Positions 14,071-17,101 of a DNA stretch of 17,101 nt are shown piece after piece. The position numbers and the translations under genes were made by a program. This DNA is from an uncultured cyanobacterium (GTDB taxonomy: Bacteria > Cyanobacteriota > Cyanobacteriia > Cyanobacteriales > Geitlerinemataceae), in contig CAKZKB010000611.1 in assembly GCA_937121005.1 (NCBI GenBank), positions 1-17,101 of the forward strand, given 5' to 3'. How positions within the stretch are numbered: the first letter of the stretch is position 1; each line of letters begins with the position of its first letter. The notes below the pieces were generated by a model. That model worked only from the letters and a program-made list of their open reading frames with translations. It did no database searches and was not told where the DNA came from.

Positions 14071-17000
14071 ATGAATCTTCCATTTTTGCAGTGGCTCGCG
14101 TCACTGTTATCTGCGATCGCGATCGCTTTCGGACTGCAAACCCCAATGGTGGCACAAATTACCGTGCCCGCCAATAACGATACCGCGACGACTGTTACCC
14201 CTTCTTCTAGTGGAAACCGTTTCGATATCACGGGGGGAGTCATATCGAATGATGGAGGGAATGTCTTCCACAATTTTGGGGAGTTCGGACTCAATCAAGG
14301 CCAAACTGCCAATTTTATGGTAGCTCCCGAGATCGATAATATTTTTGGCAGCGTTCTTGGTGGTAATCCTAGCATCATCGACGGAATGCTGCAAGTATCT
14401 GGAGGGAGTGCCAACTTATTCTTAACAAATCCAGCAGGGATCGTCTTCGGTAGTAACGCAACTCTAGATGTTCCAGGTTCTTTTATCGCAACAACGGCTA
14501 CCGGAATTGGTATTGGTGGCGAGACGTTGGATATTTTCAACACTAATAGCTGGTCGCAACTGGACGGCGAAGTGAATAGCTTTTTGTTTTCTGATAGTTC
14601 GGGGACGATTGTCAATTCTGGAGGCCTTACTGTTGCGTCTGAATCTAATCTAGCATTGCTAGGAACTACTGTTCTTAATACTGGGACGCTATCTGCACCT
14701 GGAGGAGCGATCGCGGTTGTTGCAGTCGAACATGGAGATATGGTTCGTCTCACTATTCCAGGAAATGTATTAAGTTTAGAAGTTGATGTAGATGTGGTTC
14801 CTGATGGTGCATCTCCCCTGCCTTTATCATTGCCGGAGCTCCTAGATGTTGATGGGGTTAGCAGTGCTACAGACGCGGTTGTAGACGCTAATGGTATAGT
14901 TACCTTACAAGGATCTGGCGTAGAAATCGATCCGGACACTGGAGACGCGATCGTTTCTGGAACTGTTAATGCTCCTACCAACACGAACAGCAATAGTTCT
15001 CTCGAACCTGGAGTTGGAATTTTGGGAAATCGGGTTGCATTGGTCAATGCTACGCTTGAGGCTGCAAGCAGTCAAATTTCAATTCAGGGAGTGTCCGGTA
15101 TAGCAGATTCGCCATTCTCTCCAGATAGCACGAACAACAATCTGATAACTAATATTACGGGTGGGGCGATCGCGGTTACTCGCTGTCACGTCAGCGACGC
15201 AATTGCAATTGACAATTCAGATACTTTAACAGTCTCGGATTTAATCGCATACGGAAACTTTTTTCAGAGTGGAGTTGGAGATGTTTTAGTACAGGATCGT
15301 ATCAGCATAAGTCATGGAAATATTGATTTTTCTGGATCCGTTACTCTTGCAGAAAACTCTCGGTTGTTCGCCGGATCGGGCGAGATTGACTTCGATTCGA
15401 CTCTTAATATAGGGAGTCAAGATTTGATACTAACAGCCGGCGAAATCAACTTTGATGGCGGGGCGAATTCTGTCGATGGTACTGGAGAATTATCCCTGCG
15501 ACCGACTGGCCTTTCTCAAAACATAACCGTTGGTGGAATCAGCAATAATAGCGACCTCAATATCACAACTTCCGATCTTAATGCTCTTGCGGACGGGTTT
15601 ACATCGATCGCGATCGGACGAGAGAATAGCACGGGAACCGTCGTCATTGATGCTAATGGTTCGACTTTCCAAGACCCAGTTACTTTCCGGGCAGATACAA
15701 TTGAAGTTAACGGCTTCCTCGAAGGAATCGATAACGCCTCTTTTACGTTCGATAGTCTCACTACAGACTTGAGCGCTAACGTTACGACAAACGGGGGAGA
15801 TGTTATTATACCTAGTGCCCAAACTTTACTGGAAGCAGATTCTAGTATTACTACAGATGGAGGAAATATTGACATATCGGGGACGATCGACGGGTCGCAC
15901 CTTCTTACTCTAAGTGCGGGAAGTGGAAATATCGAAATTAGTGGCGATCTTGGTTCGATCGATCCTATCGGAGGCGTTGTTATTGAGGCCAACCAAGTCA
16001 CCATAGCTGGTAATGTTATTGTCGATCTCGATGGTCTAGAAATGACTGTCGATCGCCTCGAGATGGATGGAACTATCGATACTAACAATGGAAATGTAAC
16101 TATAAGGACGATTGAAGATTTGACGATCGCCGATATTGTTACAAATGGTGGCGACATCACTTTAGATACAGATGGCATCCTCTCCGCTAGCAGTTTGGAT
16201 ACCTCTTCTCCAGATATAGGAGGTGCTGTATCAGTTGAAGCGATGGGCGATACAACTATTGGTAGCGTTCGCAGCACTGGCGATATGCAAGCTGGTGATG
16301 TTGATATTCGCAGCGACAGTACAGTAGAAATCAACGGCGACATTGATGCCTCTTCACTGCAATTGGGAGGTGCAGTGACGATCGCGGCTGAAAGTTCTGT
16401 CACCGCAAATAATATTACGAGCACTGGCGATACTCAAAGCGGAGCGATCGTCGTTTCGAGCGCCACAAGCAGCGTAGAAGTGGGCGATGTCGATACATTT
16501 TCTCCGTCAGGTACGGCAGCTTCCATCGAACTTAATAGCCCGACTGGAACTGTCACCAGTGGCAATTTAGATGCTTCTGGAATGGCACAAGGCGGCGAGA
16601 TCGTGGTTATGGCTCGAGTGGAAATCAACACCGGAGATATCAATTCCCGTGCCACTGTCGGTAATGCTGGCAATGTTTTCCTTGACCCCGACGGAGATAT
16701 TACGGTGGGCTTCATTGATGCGCGAGGCGGCACGAATGGTGCGGGAGGAAATGTGGAAGCAATAACCCGAAGCAATTTTCGATCGACCAATACGTTTAGC
16801 GCGGACGGACTCGACACCAGCATTTCTACAGCTGGTGTAGTAGCTAGTGGTACGATTGAAATTTCTCTTGCCGATGGTGAACCTTTCAAGATTGGGGATT
16901 CTTCTGTCAATGGTACTGAAGGATGGGTTTCTGCTGGGGGGCGCAATTTTCTCCCCTTAGATACAGAGTATCCTGGTGCGTATCCCCAACCAGGGCAATC

Positions 17001-17101
17001 TAGTCCGATCCGTTTAATCAGAACCCGAACTACCCAAGATCCTGGTGGTTCCAATCCTCTCCCAGACATTTCCGATGACATGGAAGGTTCCAATCCTCTC
17101 C
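14071..17101 (+). CDS. Two-partner-secretion filamentous haemagglutinin-like adhesin (3' end outside window)
   Basis: The frame runs open from the ATG at 14071 to the right edge: 1010 complete codons. Residues 1-28 are a signal peptide with a cleavage-like end near MVAQ. The next 100-odd residues form the TPS (haemagg_act) secretion domain: NVFHNFGEFGLNQGQTANF (76-94) and LTNPAGIVFGSNATLDVPGSF (118-138), which includes the family NPxGIxFG motif. The rest is rich in Gly, Asp, Ser and Thr, with short strand repeats such as GGDITLDTDG and GDVDIRSDSTVEINGDI, as expected for a right-handed beta-helix. A proline-containing repeat begins at about residue 992. Proteins of this type are exported through a partner outer-membrane TpsB porin, which is not in the window. 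It probably works in adhesion or as a surface fibre. Confidence 0.9.
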   Translation, partial: MNLPFLQWLASLLSAIAIAFGLQTPMVAQITVPANNDTATTVTPSSSGNRFDITGGVISNDGGNVFHNFGEFGLNQGQTANFMVAPEIDNIFGSVLGGNPSIIDGMLQVSGGSANLFLTNPAGIVFGSNATLDVPGSFIATTATGIGIGGETLDIFNTNSWSQLDGEVNSFLFSDSSGTIVNSGGLTVASESNLALLGTTVLNTGTLSAPGGAIAVVAVEHGDMVRLTIPGNVLSLEVDVDVVPDGASPLPLSLPELLDVDGVSSATDAVVDANGIVTLQGSGVEIDPDTGDAIVSGTVNAPTNTNSNSSLEPGVGILGNRVALVNATLEAASSQISIQGVSGIADSPFSPDSTNNNLITNITGGAIAVTRCHVSDAIAIDNSDTLTVSDLIAYGNFFQSGVGDVLVQDRISISHGNIDFSGSVTLAENSRLFAGSGEIDFDSTLNIGSQDLILTAGEINFDGGANSVDGTGELSLRPTGLSQNITVGGISNNSDLNITTSDLNALADGFTSIAIGRENSTGTVVIDANGSTFQDPVTFRADTIEVNGFLEGIDNASFTFDSLTTDLSANVTTNGGDVIIPSAQTLLEADSSITTDGGNIDISGTIDGSHLLTLSAGSGNIEISGDLGSIDPIGGVVIEANQVTIAGNVIVDLDGLEMTVDRLEMDGTIDTNNGNVTIRTIEDLTIADIVTNGGDITLDTDGILSASSLDTSSPDIGGAVSVEAMGDTTIGSVRSTGDMQAGDVDIRSDSTVEINGDIDASSLQLGGAVTIAAESSVTANNITSTGDTQSGAIVVSSATSSVEVGDVDTFSPSGTAASIELNSPTGTVTSGNLDASGMAQGGEIVVMARVEINTGDINSRATVGNAGNVFLDPDGDITVGFIDARGGTNGAGGNVEAITRSNFRSTNTFSADGLDTSISTAGVVASGTIEISLADGEPFKIGDSSVNGTEGWVSAGGRNFLPLDTEYPGAYPQPGQSSPIRLIRTRTTQDPGGSNPLPDISDDMEGSNPL
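17047..17101 (+). repeat. 39-bp in-frame tandem repeat starting at the window edge
   Basis: GGTTCCAATCCTCTCC occurs at 17047-17062 and again at 17086-17101, 39 bp apart and in frame. It encodes GSNPLPDISDDME followed by GSNPL. The window ends inside the second unit, so copy number is unknown. Confidence 0.65.

Noticed and set aside
14295..17093. Long minus-strand frames (up to 302 codons) opposite the adhesin gene
   Set aside because: They are Ser/Thr/Pro-rich reflections of a repetitive Gly/Asp/Thr-rich coding strand. The plus strand has a signal peptide and TPS domain.

Overview
The window looks like chromosomal DNA from a (probably filamentous) cyanobacterium. The HIP1 octamer GCGATCGC and its core CGATCG occur throughout coding and intergenic DNA. 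The gene content is also typical of cyanobacteria: TPR-CHAT secreted proteins, Uma2 nucleases, a zinc-ribbon ('4-Cys') Ser/Thr kinase, an NB-ARC ATPase with an N-terminal helix-turn-helix, and a two-partner-secretion (TPS) adhesin. No species assignment is possible from the sequence alone.

Left part (1-4140). A secreted TPR-CHAT protein on the minus strand is cut by the left edge just as its CHAT domain begins. Its upstream region holds a 121-bp MITE (1664-1784) with 14-bp terminal inverted repeats and a perfect 8-bp target duplication. A Uma2-family nuclease (1923-2522, +) follows, converging on a class I lysyl-tRNA synthetase (4140-2551, -).

Centre (4254-8010, minus strand). This is the most interesting block. 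An 832-aa membrane protein joins a complete Amt/Rh ammonium-channel domain to a HAMP-like linker, a PAS domain and a SpoIIE/PP2C phosphatase. Downstream on the same strand are an RsbW-like GHKL-fold protein and a STAS-like anti-sigma-antagonist protein. Together they make a candidate partner-switching pathway whose phosphatase input would be ammonium sensing or transport. A 50-bp hairpin repeat occurs in opposite orientations at 4641-4690 (5' leader of the STAS gene) and 8471-8520.

Right-centre (8041-9903). A 566-bp intergenic region holds a minus-strand intrinsic terminator, a structured stretch resembling the right end of an IS200/IS605-type element, the second hairpin repeat and a few 14-bp tandem repeats. 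Then come a second Uma2 gene, a small hydrophobic ORF and a stand-alone NfeD-type OB-fold protein, all on the minus strand.

Right (9931-17101, plus strand). A compact operon starts from a near-consensus promoter. It encodes a TTG-initiated HTH-NB-ARC ATPase, an ATGA-overlapping zinc-ribbon Ser/Thr kinase with a C-terminal TPR region, and a small secreted FN3-like protein 5 bp further on. After a 302-bp gap begins a large TPS filamentous-haemagglutinin-like adhesin that runs off the right edge just as a 39-bp in-frame tandem repeat begins. The layout suggests a signalling ATPase and kinase linked to cell-surface proteins.
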